Positions 43,852-55,157 are shown, counted from the first letter of the stretch. The stretch is 64,000 bases of DNA from Synechococcus sp. LTW-R (GCF_014217875.1 NZ_CP059060.1:434001-498000); one strand, 5' to 3'. Made by a program: numbers and translations. The notes: generated by a model from the sequence alone, not told the origin.

Positions 43852-45621
43852 GTGCCTCTTCCCTCTCCCCACCCCTGCAGTGCCGAGGCGAATCTTCAGG
43901 CCGCCGTGGCGCTCTTGCTGGAGCTCCAGCGCCAGGGGCTGCGCCGTTTGGTGCTGTGTCCGGGGAGTCGTTCCGCCCCCTTGGCCCTGGCGGCGGGTCT
44001 ACTGGCCGAGCGGGGATTGGACCTGTACTGCGGCGTGGATGAGCGATCGGCCGCCTTCCTCGCCCTGGGCTTGAGCCGAGGCGACGGCATCCCTGCCGCC
44101 CTGGTGACCACCTCGGGAACGGCGGTGGCCAACCTGCTGCCGGCTGTTGTTGAAGCTGATTTTGGTGCGATTCCGCTGTTGGTGCTGAGTGCGGATCGCC
44201 CGAGCCGACTGAAGGAGTGCGGCGCCAATCAGACGGTCAATCAGGAGACGTTCCTGATGGCCTCGTGCCGGCGTGTTCTGCACGGTGATTCCAGAGGCCT
44301 GGCGGCCATGGAGGCTGGGGCGTTGGAGGACCTCGCGCGGGAGGCGTGGGCCACAGCGTTGGCCTCTCCTTGGGGACCTGTGCACTGCAACCTCCCCTTT
44401 GAGGAACCCCTGCATGCCTCGGCGGAGAGCATCAGCCGGCTGCAGGCGGAGTTGGGTTCGCTGGTCCTCGAGATCGCCTGCGGCGAGACCGGCGTTGCAG
44501 AGCCAGAGGCTCCCCCTCCCCTTTTGGACTTCGATCGTCCAGGCGTGGTGGTGGCCGGCCCCTGGCGCGGTAGCGCCCAGGCCCTACCCGCCTTTGCTGA
44601 AGCCTTAAACGCTCTGCAGGAGCGCACCGGTTGGCCGGTGTTTGCGGATGTGCTCTCAGGGTTGCGGGGCTGGTCGGGGCTGGAGTGCATCCACAGCTAT
44701 GACCTGCTGTTGGCCGATGGCCATCGTTTGCCGCCCTCGCCCCAGCTGCTGCGCCTGGGCCCGGTGCCAGCCAGCCGCCGGCTTCAGGGCTGGATCCAGC
44801 AGTGCGACGGCCCCCAGCTCTTGCTGAGCGAGGGGGACCCCCGCAACCTCGATGCCCTGGGCAGCGCGACGGCGCGCTCGTCCATGGGCTTGACGTCCTG
44901 GTGCCAACAGTTGTCTGAGGGCCAGCGGCAAGGGGGCCCCTCGAGCGAGAACTTGCGCTGGCGCGGCCTCTGGCTCGCCGCCGAGCAGCATGTCCAGCGG
45001 CGCTTGGATGACGACCTCGCCGGTTCCTGCCCTTCCGAGCCTGCGTTGGCCCGTTGCCTCAGCCGTCTCCTCCCAACCGACTGGGGAGTGATGCTTGCCA
45101 GTAGCAGTCCCGTGCGGGATTGGGAGAGTTTTTCAGCAGCGGATGCCCCGTGCCACCGGACCTACGGCTTCCGCGGGGCCTCAGGCATTGACGGCACGCT
45201 CTCCATTGCGGCCGGCCTGGCCTGCAGCACCGGACCGATTCTTTTGATGAGTGGCGATCTGGCCCTTCTGCACGATGCCAATGGATGGCTCTGGCAGCAG
45301 CAGCTGCAGGCGCGTGATGCGCGCTTAACGGTCGTGATGGTGGACAACGGCGGAGGCGGGATCTTTGAGCAGTTGCCGATCCGTCCGGCCCTGGACTTCG
45401 AGCGTCTCTTCGCCATGCCCCAATCCCTGGACCACCAGCGTTGGGCTGCGGGCTACGGCATTCCTTCCCGCGCTGTCGTGGGCCTGGAGGCCTTGCCTGA
45501 GGCCTTGTCTTGGGCGCAAGAGCACACCCTGAGCCTGCTGGTGTTGCGGACCGATCGCCAGGCGGATGCCCAGTTGCGTCAGGCCTTGCGCCGCACAATG
45601 GTCCAACTCGCCACCAGCTGA
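43852..45621 (+). CDS. menD: SEPHCHC synthase MenD (phylloquinone pathway)
   Basis: 589 residues from GTG at 43852, thiamine-diphosphate enzyme. The N-terminal domain has [20 protein letters not shown] and [19 protein letters not shown]. The C-terminal ThDP motif is [19 protein letters not shown] followed by [16 protein letters not shown]. MenD adds 2-oxoglutarate to isochorismate, an early step to phylloquinone, the photosystem I A1 cofactor in cyanobacteria. The stop overlaps menB (TGATG). Confidence 0.96.
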   Translation: MPLPSPHPCSAEANLQAAVALLLELQRQGLRRLVLCPGSRSAPLALAAGLLAERGLDLYCGVDERSAAFLALGLSRGDGIPAALVTTSGTAVANLLPAVVEADFGAIPLLVLSADRPSRLKECGANQTVNQETFLMASCRRVLHGDSRGLAAMEAGALEDLAREAWATALASPWGPVHCNLPFEEPLHASAESISRLQAELGSLVLEIACGETGVAEPEAPPPLLDFDRPGVVVAGPWRGSAQALPAFAEALNALQERTGWPVFADVLSGLRGWSGLECIHSYDLLLADGHRLPPSPQLLRLGPVPASRRLQGWIQQCDGPQLLLSEGDPRNLDALGSATARSSMGLTSWCQQLSEGQRQGGPSSENLRWRGLWLAAEQHVQRRLDDDLAGSCPSEPALARCLSRLLPTDWGVMLASSSPVRDWESFSAADAPCHRTYGFRGASGIDGTLSIAAGLACSTGPILLMSGDLALLHDANGWLWQQQLQARDARLTVVMVDNGGGGIFEQLPIRPALDFERLFAMPQSLDHQRWAAGYGIPSRAVVGLEALPEALSWAQEHTLSLLVLRTDRQADAQLRQALRRTMVQLATS

Positions 45622-46472
45622 TGTCAGCCGCTGCGGCCGCCGTGCAGTGGATCCCCCAGGGCTCCTATGTGGACATCCTGTTTGATCTGAGTGACGAGGG
45701 CATTGCCCGAATCCAGATCAACCGCCCCCAGAAGCGCAACGCGTTTCGTCCGAAGACCGTCAGCGAACTCTTTGATGCGTTCTCACGGGTGCGGGACAAC
45801 CCGAAGGTGGGCGTGGTTCTCTTCAGCGGCGTTGGCCCAGCCCCCGATGGGGGCTACGCCTTCTGCGCGGGCGGCGATCAGAGCGTGCGCGGGGACGGCG
45901 GCTATGTCGGTGACGACGGTCTGCCCCGTCTGAATGTTCTTGATTTGCAGCGGCTGATCCGCAGCCTCCCCAAGGTGGTGATCGCTTTGGTGGCGGGCTA
46001 CGCGATTGGCGGCGGTCAGGTGTTGCATCTGCTCTGTGACCTCAGCCTGGCGGCCGAGAACGCCCGTTTTGGCCAGACAGGCCCCCGTGTGGGCAGCTTT
46101 GACGGCGGCTTTGGTGCGGGTTATCTCGCCCGGGTCGTCGGCCAGCGCAAGGCCCGGGAGATCTGGTTCCTCTGCCGCCAGTACGGCGCCAAAGAGGCCT
46201 TGGAGATGGGCTTGGTGAATGCGGTGGTCCCCCTCGATCAGTTGGAGGCGGAGGGCATGCGTTGGGCGCGTGAGGTGATGCAGCACAGCCCAACCGCGAT
46301 CCGCTGCCTTAAGGCGGCGTTCAACGCCGAGACGGATGGCCTGGCTGGGATTCAGGAATTGGCCGGTCAAGCCACCCATCTCTTCTATCGAACGGAGGAG
46401 GGACAAGAGGGCAGAAATGCCTTCCTGGAGAAGCGATCCCCTGATTTTTCGGGCTCCGACTGGTTGCCGTAG
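45621..46472 (+). CDS. menB: 1,4-dihydroxy-2-naphthoyl-CoA synthase MenB
   Basis: 283 residues, coupled to menD by a TGATG junction. The frame is open to 45510, within menD, which I reject. Crotonase-fold motifs include [56 protein letters not shown] and [20 protein letters not shown]. MenB cyclises O-succinylbenzoyl-CoA. The C-terminus ends [11 protein letters not shown], close to the usual MenB RxPDFSxFxWLP ending. Confidence 0.97.
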   Translation: MSAAAAAVQWIPQGSYVDILFDLSDEGIARIQINRPQKRNAFRPKTVSELFDAFSRVRDNPKVGVVLFSGVGPAPDGGYAFCAGGDQSVRGDGGYVGDDGLPRLNVLDLQRLIRSLPKVVIALVAGYAIGGGQVLHLLCDLSLAAENARFGQTGPRVGSFDGGFGAGYLARVVGQRKAREIWFLCRQYGAKEALEMGLVNAVVPLDQLEAEGMRWAREVMQHSPTAIRCLKAAFNAETDGLAGIQELAGQATHLFYRTEEGQEGRNAFLEKRSPDFSGSDWLP

Positions 46473-46521
46473 CACAACTCAAGTCTCGTAGCTAGTCCTA
46501 GGTGAGACTGCTGCTTGGCTC

Positions 46522-47127
46522 GTGACGTTCTCCCGTTCGACCGGCGTCGCCCTTCTGACGCCCCTCGCCTTGGCTTTGCTTCCCCAGGTCGCCGAGGCGC
46601 GCCAACCGGACCCCATCCCCCCTCCGGCACCAGTCATCAGTGATGCGGTGGCCCTCGCTCGCATCCCCGTTGAGCTCAAGAGCCAGGAGGGTCTGCATCT
46701 GGTCCTGGATCGCCAGACCCGGCAGCTGATGGTCATGAAGGACGGCCGCATGCTGCACCGCTATCCAGCCGCGGTGGGCACGGACGGCTGGGAAACCCCC
46801 GCCGGCACGCATCGGGTTCTCGAGAAGGTCGCCAAGCCGGTTTGGCAGCATCCGGGCAATGGCAGCCAGGTGGGGCAAGGCCCGAAGAATCCACTCGGGT
46901 CCCGTTGGATTGGTTTCCACCGCAATTGCACCCCGAAGGAAAACGCCTGGGACGGTGAGCGCTATCTCAGCGTCAATGGCTGCACGGTCGCGGGATTCCA
47001 TGGAACCCCCCATCGCTGGACCGTCGGTCGCGCCGTCTCGCACGGTTGCGTGCGCCTCTACGAGGAAAACGTCCAGGAAGTGTTTGAGCTCGTCGAAGTC
47101 GGCACCCTGGTGACGGTTCTTCCCTGA
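46522..47127 (+). CDS. L,D-transpeptidase (YkuD family)
   Basis: 201 residues from GTG at 46522, with a signal peptide ([18 protein letters not shown]). The YkuD catalytic motif is [20 protein letters not shown], with active-site Cys176 and His160 and His174. [16 protein letters not shown] and [10 protein letters not shown] precede it. These enzymes make 3-3 cross-links or attach proteins to peptidoglycan in the periplasm. It lies 49 bases after menB and 41 before glgA. Confidence 0.94.
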   Translation: MTFSRSTGVALLTPLALALLPQVAEARQPDPIPPPAPVISDAVALARIPVELKSQEGLHLVLDRQTRQLMVMKDGRMLHRYPAAVGTDGWETPAGTHRVLEKVAKPVWQHPGNGSQVGQGPKNPLGSRWIGFHRNCTPKENAWDGERYLSVNGCTVAGFHGTPHRWTVGRAVSHGCVRLYEENVQEVFELVEVGTLVTVLP

Positions 47128-47168
47128 AGACTGCCCGTAAAGTTGCGCCCACTTGCGATCCCATCGCC

Positions 47169-48695
47169 ATGCGGGTGCTCTTTGCTGCGGCTGAATGTGC
47201 ACCGATGGTCAAGGTCGGTGGGATGGGCGACGTTGTCGGCTCCCTGCCCCCGGCCTTGGCCCCGCTGGGCCACGACGTTCGCCTGATCATGCCCGGCTAT
47301 GGCCGGCTCTGGAGCTTGCTGCAGATCCCCGGTGAACCCGTCTGGCGGGGGCACACCATGGGCACGGACTTTGCGGTGTTTGAGACCCGCCACCCCAGCA
47401 ATGGCTTGCCCCTCTACCTGGTGGGCCATCCCGTCTTTGACCCTGAGCGGATCTATGGCGGTGAGGACGAGGACTGGCGTTTCACCTTCTTCGCCAGCGC
47501 CGTCTCCGAATTCGCCTGGCACCACTGGAAGCCCGACATCCTGCATTGCCATGACTGGCACACCGGCATGATTCCGGTCTGGATGCATCAGGACGCGGAG
47601 ATCAGCACGGTCTTCACCATCCACAACCTCAAATACCAGGGCCCCTGGCGCTGGAAGTTGGACCGGATGACGTGGTGCCCCTGGTACATGCAAGGGGATC
47701 ACACGATGGCGGCGGCTCTGCTCTATGCGGACCGGGTCAACGCGGTCTCCCCCACCTATGCCCAGGAAATCCGCACGCCGGAGTACGGCGAAAAGCTCGA
47801 CGGCTTGTTGAACTTTGTGAGCGGCAAGCTGCGCGGGATTCTCAACGGCATCGATCAGGACGCCTGGGATCCGGCCACAGACACAACCTTGCCCGCCAAT
47901 TTCTCGGCGGATGATCTGTCCGGCCGTGCCGCCTGTAAGCGCGCTCTGCAGGAACGGATGGGCCTCACGGTCAATCCCGACACCTACCTCATGGGTGTCG
48001 TCAGCCGTCTGGTGGACCAAAAGGGCATCGACCTGTTGCTGCAGGTCGCGGATCGGGTCCTGGCCTATTCCGACAGTCAGATCGTGGTCCTCGGGACCGG
48101 TGATCGCAACCTGGAGGCCGGCCTCTGGCAGATGGCATCCCGTTACCCCGGGCGCTTCGCGGTGTTCCTGACCTATGACGATGCGCTCTCGCGGTTGATC
48201 TATGCCGGTAGCGATTCCTTCTTGATGCCCAGTCGCTTTGAGCCGTGTGGCATCAGTCAGCTCTTGGCCATGCGCTATGGCTCCATCCCCGTGGTGCGCC
48301 GGGTTGGCGGCCTGGTGGACACCGTTCCGCCCCATGACCCCAATGGCCACTCCGGGACAGGCTTCGGTTTCGATCGCTACGAGCCCCTCGATTTCTACAC
48401 CTCGATCGTTCGTTCCTGGGAGGCCTATCGCCATCGCCAGAGTTGGACCGAGTTGCAACGGCGGGCCATGCAGGCCAACTTCAGTTGGGATCGTTCCGCC
48501 CTGGAGTACGACCGGATGTACAAGGAGGTCAAAGGGGTGAAGGAACCCACTCCCGATGCCCAGGCCGTGGAGCAGTTCTCCTTGGGGCAACAGGCTGATC
48601 CCAGTCGCCAAGGCGTCGACCAGGCTCCGGACGCTGAGGCCAGTTCGGGTCTGCGCAATCGCCTATCGCTCCTGCGCCGGCGGAGCAGCCGCTGA
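47169..48695 (+). CDS. glgA: Glycogen synthase
   Basis: 508 residues, GT5 family. The ADP-glucose-binding start is [19 protein letters not shown] (9-27) and [18 protein letters not shown] follows. The C-terminal GT-B half has [20 protein letters not shown] and [20 protein letters not shown], with the Glu in the EPCG motif. GlgA elongates alpha-1,4-glucan from ADP-glucose. The last 30 residues ([18 protein letters not shown]...) look like a disordered tail. A membrane protein gene follows. Confidence 0.97.
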   Translation: MRVLFAAAECAPMVKVGGMGDVVGSLPPALAPLGHDVRLIMPGYGRLWSLLQIPGEPVWRGHTMGTDFAVFETRHPSNGLPLYLVGHPVFDPERIYGGEDEDWRFTFFASAVSEFAWHHWKPDILHCHDWHTGMIPVWMHQDAEISTVFTIHNLKYQGPWRWKLDRMTWCPWYMQGDHTMAAALLYADRVNAVSPTYAQEIRTPEYGEKLDGLLNFVSGKLRGILNGIDQDAWDPATDTTLPANFSADDLSGRAACKRALQERMGLTVNPDTYLMGVVSRLVDQKGIDLLLQVADRVLAYSDSQIVVLGTGDRNLEAGLWQMASRYPGRFAVFLTYDDALSRLIYAGSDSFLMPSRFEPCGISQLLAMRYGSIPVVRRVGGLVDTVPPHDPNGHSGTGFGFDRYEPLDFYTSIVRSWEAYRHRQSWTELQRRAMQANFSWDRSALEYDRMYKEVKGVKEPTPDAQAVEQFSLGQQADPSRQGVDQAPDAEASSGLRNRLSLLRRRSSR

Positions 48696-48844
48696 GGACC
48701 CCCCCGCCCACTGAAGACCGGCGCAGCGATCTCCCTGCGCCCTACCGGAATCCCTGGGCTGCCCTAGCCGAGGACCTGCGTGCCGTCCGTGCCGACGTTG
48801 GGTTACGTGGCCGGGAGCTTTGGCGGCGCAATCGCCAGGGGACC

Positions 48845-49477
48845 TTGCCGTCACCCGCTTGGTGGCCGGCTGATCTGGCCCCCTTGTTTTGGCCGGTTCT
48901 GACCCTGCTGCTGGTTGCCGTGCTGGCCAGCATGTTGACCCTGCTGGTCAGGGTTTGGCCTCACGCTCCAAATCCTGGGGAGTCAGCGGCTCCTGTCGTT
49001 GCGGTTGAGGATGCGTCCCCGCTGCTGCCGGCCCCGACGCCGATCAGCGAGCCACCGGCCGTTGCTCCTCCGCTGGAGGAGATCGTTCAGGAGCGAGCCG
49101 AGGAGGCCACCCCTGAGCTGGACGCCAGCGCCTTGGAGCGAGAGAACTTTGATCCAGAACCCGTTGACCCCGAAGGTCTTGAGGGGCCGTTTGCACCGGA
49201 TCCGCTGCTGGAACTCGTGCAGCGACCGGAAGCCGATGGCCTCCTGCTGCAGGCGGAGGGCGTCGCTGATCAATCTCTCTTGATCCTGCAGGTGCGACCG
49301 GCGTTCCCCGCGTTAAGTCCCCAGGAGCAGCGGCGCCGCGCTGAGCTCTGGCAGCAATGGGCGCTGGAGTTGGGCTACGACCATCTCGAACTGCGCGATT
49401 CCCGCGCTGGCCTCATCGCCCGAGATGCCCTGGTGGGTGAGGGCATGATCGTCCTGCGTGATTCGTCGTCCACCTAA
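48845..49477 (+). CDS. Membrane-anchored protein with acidic linker, start uncertain
   Basis: 210 residues from TTG at 48845, but the frame is open upstream to 48638 and codes for natural-looking protein from about 48692 (NPWAALAEDLRAVRADVGLR then GRELWRRNRQG). I see no ATG, GTG or TTG in that stretch, so the true start may be CTG at 48692, adding 51 residues. One membrane helix (LAPLFWPVLTLLLVAVLASM) is followed by a Pro/Glu-rich linker. The C-terminal domain starts near residue 140 (LLILQVRPAFPALSPQEQRR through LELGYDHLELRDSRAGLIAR). Function unknown. Confidence 0.65.
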   Translation: MPSPAWWPADLAPLFWPVLTLLLVAVLASMLTLLVRVWPHAPNPGESAAPVVAVEDASPLLPAPTPISEPPAVAPPLEEIVQERAEEATPELDASALERENFDPEPVDPEGLEGPFAPDPLLELVQRPEADGLLLQAEGVADQSLLILQVRPAFPALSPQEQRRRAELWQQWALELGYDHLELRDSRAGLIARDALVGEGMIVLRDSSST

Positions 49478-49481
49478 TCCG

Positions 49482-50840
49482 ATGCAGTTCGGCGCTCTGA
49501 TGGCCCTATGGGGAGACCCCCAGGGCGCCTCAACCGGATGGGATCCCGACGTGGTTGTTGGCTCCATTTGCACCGATAGCCGCAGGTTGGCGTCTGGACA
49601 GCTGTTTGTCCCTTTGGTGGGTGAACACTTTGATGGCCATACCTTTTTGGCCCAGGCGGCCGCGATCGGTGCCCAAGCCGCGATTGTCCAGAAGGACAGG
49701 AAGGACTTGGTTCCGGAAGGGCTGCTTCATTGGCTCGTCGACGACACCCTGGAGGCCTATCAGCAGTTGGCGTTGCTGCACCGTCAGCAACTGTCCGCTC
49801 AGGTGGTGGCCGTCACGGGCTCGGCTGGGAAGACCACAACCCGTGAACTGATTCGCTCCGCACTGCTGCCGCTGGGGCCGGTGCAAGCCAGCCGGGGCAA
49901 CGAAAACAACGACATCGGGGTTCCGCTCACCTTGCTCAAAGCCGGGGAACAACACCAAGCGGTGGTTGTCGAAATGGGCATGCGGGGACTGGGGGAGATT
50001 GAACGCTTGAGCCACACGGCTGCTCCGGACGTGGCCGTGGTGACCAATGTCGGGACGGCGCATATCGGGCGGCTCGGCAGCCGTGAGGCGATTGCCCAGG
50101 CCAAGTTGGAAATCACGGCGGGCCTTCGAGAGGACGGCCTGCTGGTGGTGTCTGCCGGTGATCCCCTGCTCGAGGCGGCCCTTGCGCGGGTTTGGTCCGG
50201 TCGGGTGGCGCGGGTGGCCTTGGCCGATGAGGATGGCGTTGCAGACGCCGATTGGATCGGCGACTGGGATGACAGGCACGGCGTGATCAGCGTGAAGGGA
50301 TCACGCCTCCAGGTGCCGCTCGATGGTCGCCACAACGCCCGCAATCTGCTCCTGGCCCTCGCCGTGGCCGCTGAACTGGGCGTGCCCCTCGGCGAGCTCA
50401 CGCGGATGGAGGTGGATGTGCCAGGGGGGCGAAATCGTCGGTTGCAGCTCGGTGGCTTGACCCTCCTGGATGAGACCTACAACGCCTCTCCAGAAGCGGT
50501 CTTGGCGGCCTTGGACCTTCTGGCGGCCCAGCCCGGCCGCCGTTTTGCGGTCCTTGGCACCATGCTGGAACTGGGAGATCAGAGTGTGGCCCTGCACCGC
50601 CAAGTGGCAGAGCGCGCAGCGGCCTTGGGCCTCGACGGTTTGGTGATCGTGGCGAGCGGTGAGGAAGCGGAGGCCATGGCCATGGCCGCCGCGCCCTTGC
50701 CTCGAGTGGAGGTTGTGGCTCAGCCCGAGCTCGCAGCGGCGCCGCTTGCGCAATGGCTCTCGAGCGGAGATGTGCTGCTCCTGAAGGCGAGCCGCGGTGT
50801 TGCATTGGAGCGCCTCATTCCCCACCTTCCTGAGCTGTGA
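49482..50840 (+). CDS. murF: UDP-MurNAc-tripeptide:D-Ala-D-Ala ligase MurF
   Basis: 452 residues from ATG at 49482 (MQFGALMALWG), 4 bases after the upstream gene; a GTG at 49458 inside that gene is an alternative. The ATP loop is VVAVTGSAGKTTTRELIRSA (residues 108-127). VVVEMGMRGLGEIERLSHTA and RHNARNLLLALAVAAELGV follow, then DETYNASPEAVLAALDLLAA. MurF completes the peptidoglycan precursor. It is coupled by GTGA to the coq4-like gene. Confidence 0.96.
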   Translation: MQFGALMALWGDPQGASTGWDPDVVVGSICTDSRRLASGQLFVPLVGEHFDGHTFLAQAAAIGAQAAIVQKDRKDLVPEGLLHWLVDDTLEAYQQLALLHRQQLSAQVVAVTGSAGKTTTRELIRSALLPLGPVQASRGNENNDIGVPLTLLKAGEQHQAVVVEMGMRGLGEIERLSHTAAPDVAVVTNVGTAHIGRLGSREAIAQAKLEITAGLREDGLLVVSAGDPLLEAALARVWSGRVARVALADEDGVADADWIGDWDDRHGVISVKGSRLQVPLDGRHNARNLLLALAVAAELGVPLGELTRMEVDVPGGRNRRLQLGGLTLLDETYNASPEAVLAALDLLAAQPGRRFAVLGTMLELGDQSVALHRQVAERAAALGLDGLVIVASGEEAEAMAMAAAPLPRVEVVAQPELAAAPLAQWLSSGDVLLLKASRGVALERLIPHLPEL

Positions 50841-51521
50841 GCGAGGCTGAGCTCAGCGCTGGGGCCAGCATGCAATTCAATCTGAAGAGCCGCCTTCAAT
50901 CCCTGAAGCTGGTTTCAGGGCTCGCGAAGTTTCTGAAGAACCCCGAATCCCTCGAGGGGGTGTTTGCGGTCAGCCGCAGTCTCCAGAACAGCACCCTGTC
51001 GGCGCAGATGTTTCGCCATCTGCTGGCGAACCCCGAGTTGGCGGCCCTGGTGCAGGAGAACTGGCGTCCAGGAGCGAGTGATCTTGATGCCCTGCTGGCC
51101 CTTCCGGAGGGGAGCTTGGGGCACGTCTACGCCCACCAGCTTCGCTCCCCAAGGGCTGACGCCCGACAGCCTGATCGATCCCACACCGGTACATTCGCCC
51201 GAGGACTACATCACGCACCGGCTTCGGGAGACCCACGACATCGTCCATGTCCTGACGGGCTTTGGCACCGATGGTCCCGGAGGGTTGGGCCTTCAGGCCT
51301 TCAACCTTGCCCAGAACCGTTCGCCCCTGGCGGTGATGCTCATCCTTGGCGGGATGTTGAGCTGTCTGCAGAACGACGAACCCCTCGAGGACCTGCTGGA
51401 AGCCCTCTCCCGAGGTTTCGAGATGGGGCTCAAGGCCCGCTGTTTGATCGCTCAGAAACTCGAGGACGGATGGGACCGCCCCCTGGCGGAGTGGCGCCAG
51501 GCGTTGGATCTGCCCGCCTAG
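50837..51521 (+). pseudogene. Coq4-family gene with a frameshift
   Basis: The first part (from GTG at 50837, overlapping murF by GTGA) reads SLKLVSGLAKFLKNPESLEG, LLANPELAALVQENW and LPEGSLGHVYAHQLRS in one frame. The protein then continues in the +1 frame as QGLTPDSLIDPTPVHSPEDY and THRLRETHDIVHVLTGFGTD to the stop at 51521. The break coincides with a CCCC run at 51147-51150; removing one C joins the frames. The Coq4 metal motif HDxxHx11E is HDIVH...GG here, with Gly for Glu. Coq4 proteins act in quinone-ring decarboxylation. One extra C could also be a sequencing error. Confidence 0.85.
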
Positions 51522-52858
51522 GACCAGTTCTCCTTCACGAGCTGTTTGGCGCGACCCAAGGCCAAGGCCCCTGCGGGCACGTCCTTGGTCAGGGTGGAGC
51601 CAGCCCCCACCGTCACGTTGGCCCCCAGGGTGATCGGCGCCACCAGCACGGAGTTCGCGCCGGTTTTGCTGCCGGCGCCAATGAAGGTCTTGTGCTTGTT
51701 GACCCCGTCGTAGTTCGCGGTGATGGTCCCTGCGCCGACGTTGACATGTTCACCGAGCTGGGCGTCGCCGATGTAGCTGAGGTGATTCACCTTGCTGCCT
51801 GCGGCGATCTGGCTCTTCTTGATCTCGACGAAGTTGCCGATCCGGCAGTCCTTGGCCAGTTCGCTGCCGGGCCGTAGCTGGGCATAGGGGCCAATGGAGC
51901 AGCGATCGGCGACGACGGCATCGCGCAGCACTGAATAGAGCACCTCCACCTCTTCGCCCAGGCTCGCGTTCTCCAGGAAGCTCCCGGGGCCAATCCGGCA
52001 GCCCCGGCCGACCGTGGTGCTGCCGCGGAAATGGCACTGGGGTTCGACGACGACATCGCGGCCAAAACGGGTGCCGTCACTGAGGGTGCAGCTGTCTGGG
52101 TCGACAAAGGTCACGCCTTCGGCCATCCAATAGCGGCGAAGCCGCTGCTGGATCACCGCTTCACATTGGGCCAGCTGGTAGCGGTCGTTGATGCCATTGA
52201 TCTCATCGGCATCGGCGACCTCCAGGTGCATGGCCGGGTTGAGCATGGCCACGGTATCCGTGAGATACAGCTCCCCCTGGTCGTTATCGGTGCTGAGTTG
52301 GGGCAGAACCGCGGCCAGCTTTCTCCAGTTGAAGCAATAGATTCCGGCGTTGGTGAGGGTGTTGGCCCTCTGTTCCTCGCTGCAGTCGCGGTGCTCGACG
52401 ATCGCGGAGACCTGGCCGCTGGCATCCGCGAAGACCCGGCCGTAGCCGGTTGGATCCGCAAGCCGTGCCGTCAGGAGGGTCACCGCCGCTTGGGAGCTGC
52501 GGTGTTGCTCGAGGAGTGCCGTGATCGTCTCCTGCCGCAGCAGGGGGACATCGCCATTGAGGACGAGCAGATCCCCCTCAAAGTCCGCCAGGGGAGCCAG
52601 CAGTTGCTGGACGGCATGGCCGGTGCCGTTCTGAGGTTGCTGCAGCACAAATTCCAGCCCGGCGTGCTGGCTTAGGGATTGCTCGACCCGCTCGGCTTGG
52701 TGCCCGACGATCAGGATTTGGCGCTGGGGCTCAAGGGCGCGGCAGCTGCCGAGCACACGCTCCACCAGGTTGGCTCCTGCCAGGGGTTGCAGCACCTTGG
52801 GCAGGTCGCTCTTCATCCGGGTGCCCTTCCCGGCGGCCAACACGGCAACGGCGAGCAT
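51518..52858 (-). CDS. glmU: Bifunctional UDP-GlcNAc pyrophosphorylase / GlcN-1-P acetyltransferase
   Basis: 446 residues from ATG at 52858 ([20 protein letters not shown]). The nucleotidyltransferase domain (1-225) has [20 protein letters not shown], and [13 protein letters not shown]. The left-handed beta-helix acyltransferase domain follows from about 250, with repeats such as [20 protein letters not shown] and [20 protein letters not shown]. The open frame upstream to 53230 is within the neighbour and is rejected. GlmU makes UDP-GlcNAc for peptidoglycan and LPS. Overlaps the coq4-like gene end by 4 bases. Confidence 0.97.
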   Translation of the reverse strand: MLAVAVLAAGKGTRMKSDLPKVLQPLAGANLVERVLGSCRALEPQRQILIVGHQAERVEQSLSQHAGLEFVLQQPQNGTGHAVQQLLAPLADFEGDLLVLNGDVPLLRQETITALLEQHRSSQAAVTLLTARLADPTGYGRVFADASGQVSAIVEHRDCSEEQRANTLTNAGIYCFNWRKLAAVLPQLSTDNDQGELYLTDTVAMLNPAMHLEVADADEINGINDRYQLAQCEAVIQQRLRRYWMAEGVTFVDPDSCTLSDGTRFGRDVVVEPQCHFRGSTTVGRGCRIGPGSFLENASLGEEVEVLYSVLRDAVVADRCSIGPYAQLRPGSELAKDCRIGNFVEIKKSQIAAGSKVNHLSYIGDAQLGEHVNVGAGTITANYDGVNKHKTFIGAGSKTGANSVLVAPITLGANVTVGAGSTLTKDVPAGALALGRAKQLVKENWS

Positions 52859-52886
52859 CGGCAAGGGCGGGTAGCTGAGCGGGAAT

Positions 52887-53789
52887 CTACTGGTGGTTGC
52901 CCGTAAGTCCCCAGCGCCGCCGCCAGGCGCTAGTGCCCTCGACGTTGCCCTCTTGCATCGCTTTGGCTTGGGCCTGTTGCCGCCGTTGCAGGATTGTTTT
53001 GCGGTCCAGGCTGAAGCCGGGGTCGCGGTAAGGCTCGGCCGCGTTCGTGAGGAGATGCTCCTCCTCCATCGGGGTGAGTGGACGCAGGCGAGGGCTAGGG
53101 GGCAAGGGGGATGGGCTTGCTGCCGTACCTCCACTCCAGTCCTGTTGGTGCTGTTGCAGTCCGCAGGGGGCTTCGATCGTGGCCAGCTCCAGGCCCGCAA
53201 GTCGCAAGGCTTGGCGCACGGCTGCGGCACTGCAGTAGGTCAGCAACAGCCCCTTGGGCTGCAGCAGGCTGCCCAGGGCCCCCAGAAATTCAACGCTCCA
53301 CAATTGGGGACAGCGGCTGGGTGAGAAGGCATCCATCAGCAGCAGATCGAACTGCCCCTGCCGCTGCTCCACCAGCGGTTGGACCGTCTGCCGGGCATCT
53401 CCCCAGAGCATGCCTGGACTGCTGCAGAGCTCCTGCAGCCGCGCGAGCGTGCCCGGTTGCCACTGGCCGCAGAAGGCTGGGCTCGCCAGGGCCTGCGCGA
53501 ACGGTTCCCGATCGAGTTCCAGTCCCCACCACTCCAGGGTCAGGTCATGGCTGCCGCAGCCCTCGATCAGGGCCGCAGTGTTGCAGCCGGTTCCCACACA
53601 GACATCAAGAACCCGCAGGCTGCTGCCCTTCGCAAAACGCTCGAGCCCGGCCGGCTCGACAAACTTTTCGCGCGCTTCCGTTAGGGCGCCGCGGCTGCTG
53701 TGGAAGGCTTCGCCGAACTCCGGGCTGAACAGGCTGAAGCTGCCGTCAGCGGTGCTGCGGGGCTCAAGCTTGAAGCCGTTCGAGGTCAT
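52887..53789 (-). CDS. MnmD-like tRNA methyltransferase
   Basis: 300 residues from ATG at 53789 ([20 protein letters not shown]), overlapping the aroA end by 26 bases. SAM-binding Rossmann fold: [31 protein letters not shown]. The MnmC-type catalytic motif is [20 protein letters not shown]. In E. coli this domain methylates mnm5s2U34 of tRNA and is fused to an FAD oxidase; here the oxidase part is absent, as in stand-alone MnmD. A C-terminal block (from about 235) holds [20 protein letters not shown]. Confidence 0.88.
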   Translation of the reverse strand: MTSNGFKLEPRSTADGSFSLFSPEFGEAFHSSRGALTEAREKFVEPAGLERFAKGSSLRVLDVCVGTGCNTAALIEGCGSHDLTLEWWGLELDREPFAQALASPAFCGQWQPGTLARLQELCSSPGMLWGDARQTVQPLVEQRQGQFDLLLMDAFSPSRCPQLWSVEFLGALGSLLQPKGLLLTYCSAAAVRQALRLAGLELATIEAPCGLQQHQQDWSGGTAASPSPLPPSPRLRPLTPMEEEHLLTNAAEPYRDPGFSLDRKTILQRRQQAQAKAMQEGNVEGTSAWRRRWGLTGNHQ

Positions 53790-55071
53790 CCCAGAAGCCG
53801 GGGTAAGAGACCGCTGCCGCCTCCGGACGGTGGATGGTGGTGGCACTGCTGGCGATCTGCGCCGCGACGGCCAGGCTCATGGCGACGCGGTGATCGGTTT
53901 CGCTGTCGACCTCCGCGCCGTGCAGCTGCACGCCACCTTGAATCGTCATCCCGTCTGGGAACTCGTCGATCAGGGCCCCCATGGCTCCCAGTTGACGGGC
54001 CATGACCGCCAGGCGATCGGTTTCTTTGACGCGGAGCTCCTCGGCTCCCGTCACCCGGCTGAGTCCCTCGGCGCAGCAGGCGGCGACCGCTAGCACGGGG
54101 ATTTCATCCACCAGCCGCGGAATCAGGTCAGCGCCGATGGTGAAGGCCTTCAGCGGACCGTGCAGGACCCGTAGATCCCCAACGGGTTCGCCGGCCACAT
54201 CCCGGGCGTTGAGCACCTCAATGCGGGCCCCCATCTGCTCGAGGACGTCCAGGATTCCCGTGCGGCTGGGGTTGAGACCGACGTTCTCGATCGTCAGATC
54301 AGCGCCTGGGGTGATCGCACCGGCCACCAACCAGAAGGCGGCCGAGCTGATGTCTCCGGGGACGACTACGTCCTGTCCTTTCAGGGTGGAGCCAGGCACG
54401 ACGGTGACCTCGGTCTGTCCCGGGCCCCCCACTGTCAGCTCGGCACCGAAGGCGCGCAACATCCGCTCGCTGTGGTCCCGGCTCTGGACCGGCTCGATGA
54501 CCGTCGTTGGACCATCGGCCGTCAGCGCCGCCAGAAGGATGGCGCTCTTGACCTGGGCGGAGGCGACCGGGGTGCGGATGGTGGTCCCCTTCAGTTGACG
54601 GCCCTCGATGGCCAGGGGAGCCAGGTTTCCGCCCGAGCGTCCGTGGATGGTGGCCCCCATTTCAGACAGGGGCCCACCCACCCGTCTCATCGGCCTGCGC
54701 CGCAGGGAGTCATCGCCAGTGACGACGAAATGCCGACCGCTGCGGCCCGCCAGCAGCCCCAGCATCAGGCGCATGGTGGTGCCGGAATTGCCGCAATCCA
54801 GCACGCTCTCCGGTTCCTGAAAACCATCGAGGCCCACGCCTTGAACAACGACGGTCTGACCGGCTTCGATCGCAGACACCTCGACCCCCATCGCCCGCAG
54901 GCAGGCGGCGGTGCTGAGGGGGTCCTCAGCGGGGAGCAGTCCTTCGATGCGGGTCGTTCCCTCCGCGATGGCCCCAAAAAGCAGGGCGCGGTGGGAGATC
55001 GACTTGTCCCCGGGGACCCGCACCTGTCCCTTGAGGCTGCGACCGGTGGTGGTGCCCAGGGCGAGGGACAT
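53764..55071 (-). CDS. aroA: 5-enolpyruvylshikimate-3-phosphate synthase
   Basis: 435 residues. Signatures are [20 protein letters not shown] near the start, [19 protein letters not shown] and [20 protein letters not shown]. Near the end come [19 protein letters not shown] and the catalytic [18 protein letters not shown] region. The NSGTTMRL form fits class II EPSP synthases. It makes EPSP in the shikimate pathway. The stop region overlaps the start of the mnmD-like gene by 26 bases. Confidence 0.97.
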   Translation of the reverse strand: MSLALGTTTGRSLKGQVRVPGDKSISHRALLFGAIAEGTTRIEGLLPAEDPLSTAACLRAMGVEVSAIEAGQTVVVQGVGLDGFQEPESVLDCGNSGTTMRLMLGLLAGRSGRHFVVTGDDSLRRRPMRRVGGPLSEMGATIHGRSGGNLAPLAIEGRQLKGTTIRTPVASAQVKSAILLAALTADGPTTVIEPVQSRDHSERMLRAFGAELTVGGPGQTEVTVVPGSTLKGQDVVVPGDISSAAFWLVAGAITPGADLTIENVGLNPSRTGILDVLEQMGARIEVLNARDVAGEPVGDLRVLHGPLKAFTIGADLIPRLVDEIPVLAVAACCAEGLSRVTGAEELRVKETDRLAVMARQLGAMGALIDEFPDGMTIQGGVQLHGAEVDSETDHRVAMSLAVAAQIASSATTIHRPEAAAVSYPGFWDDLERLQA

Positions 55072-55157
55072 GGAGAACGGTTTGGTTTCAGCGAGCGTAG
55101 GAACTGATCAAAACCGGACACCCTCGCCAGACTGGGGCCACCCCACAGAACGGGTCC

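Noticed and set aside
51152-51877. Continuation of the 5' coq4-like frame into the glmU region
   Set aside because: After the CCCC run the translated sequence becomes Arg/Pro/His-rich noise and runs antisense through glmU, while homology continues in the other frame.
52859-53230. N-terminal extension of GlmU
   Set aside because: GlmU proteins begin at the [15 protein letters not shown] segment; the upstream part lies in the mnmD-like gene and is not GlmU-like.
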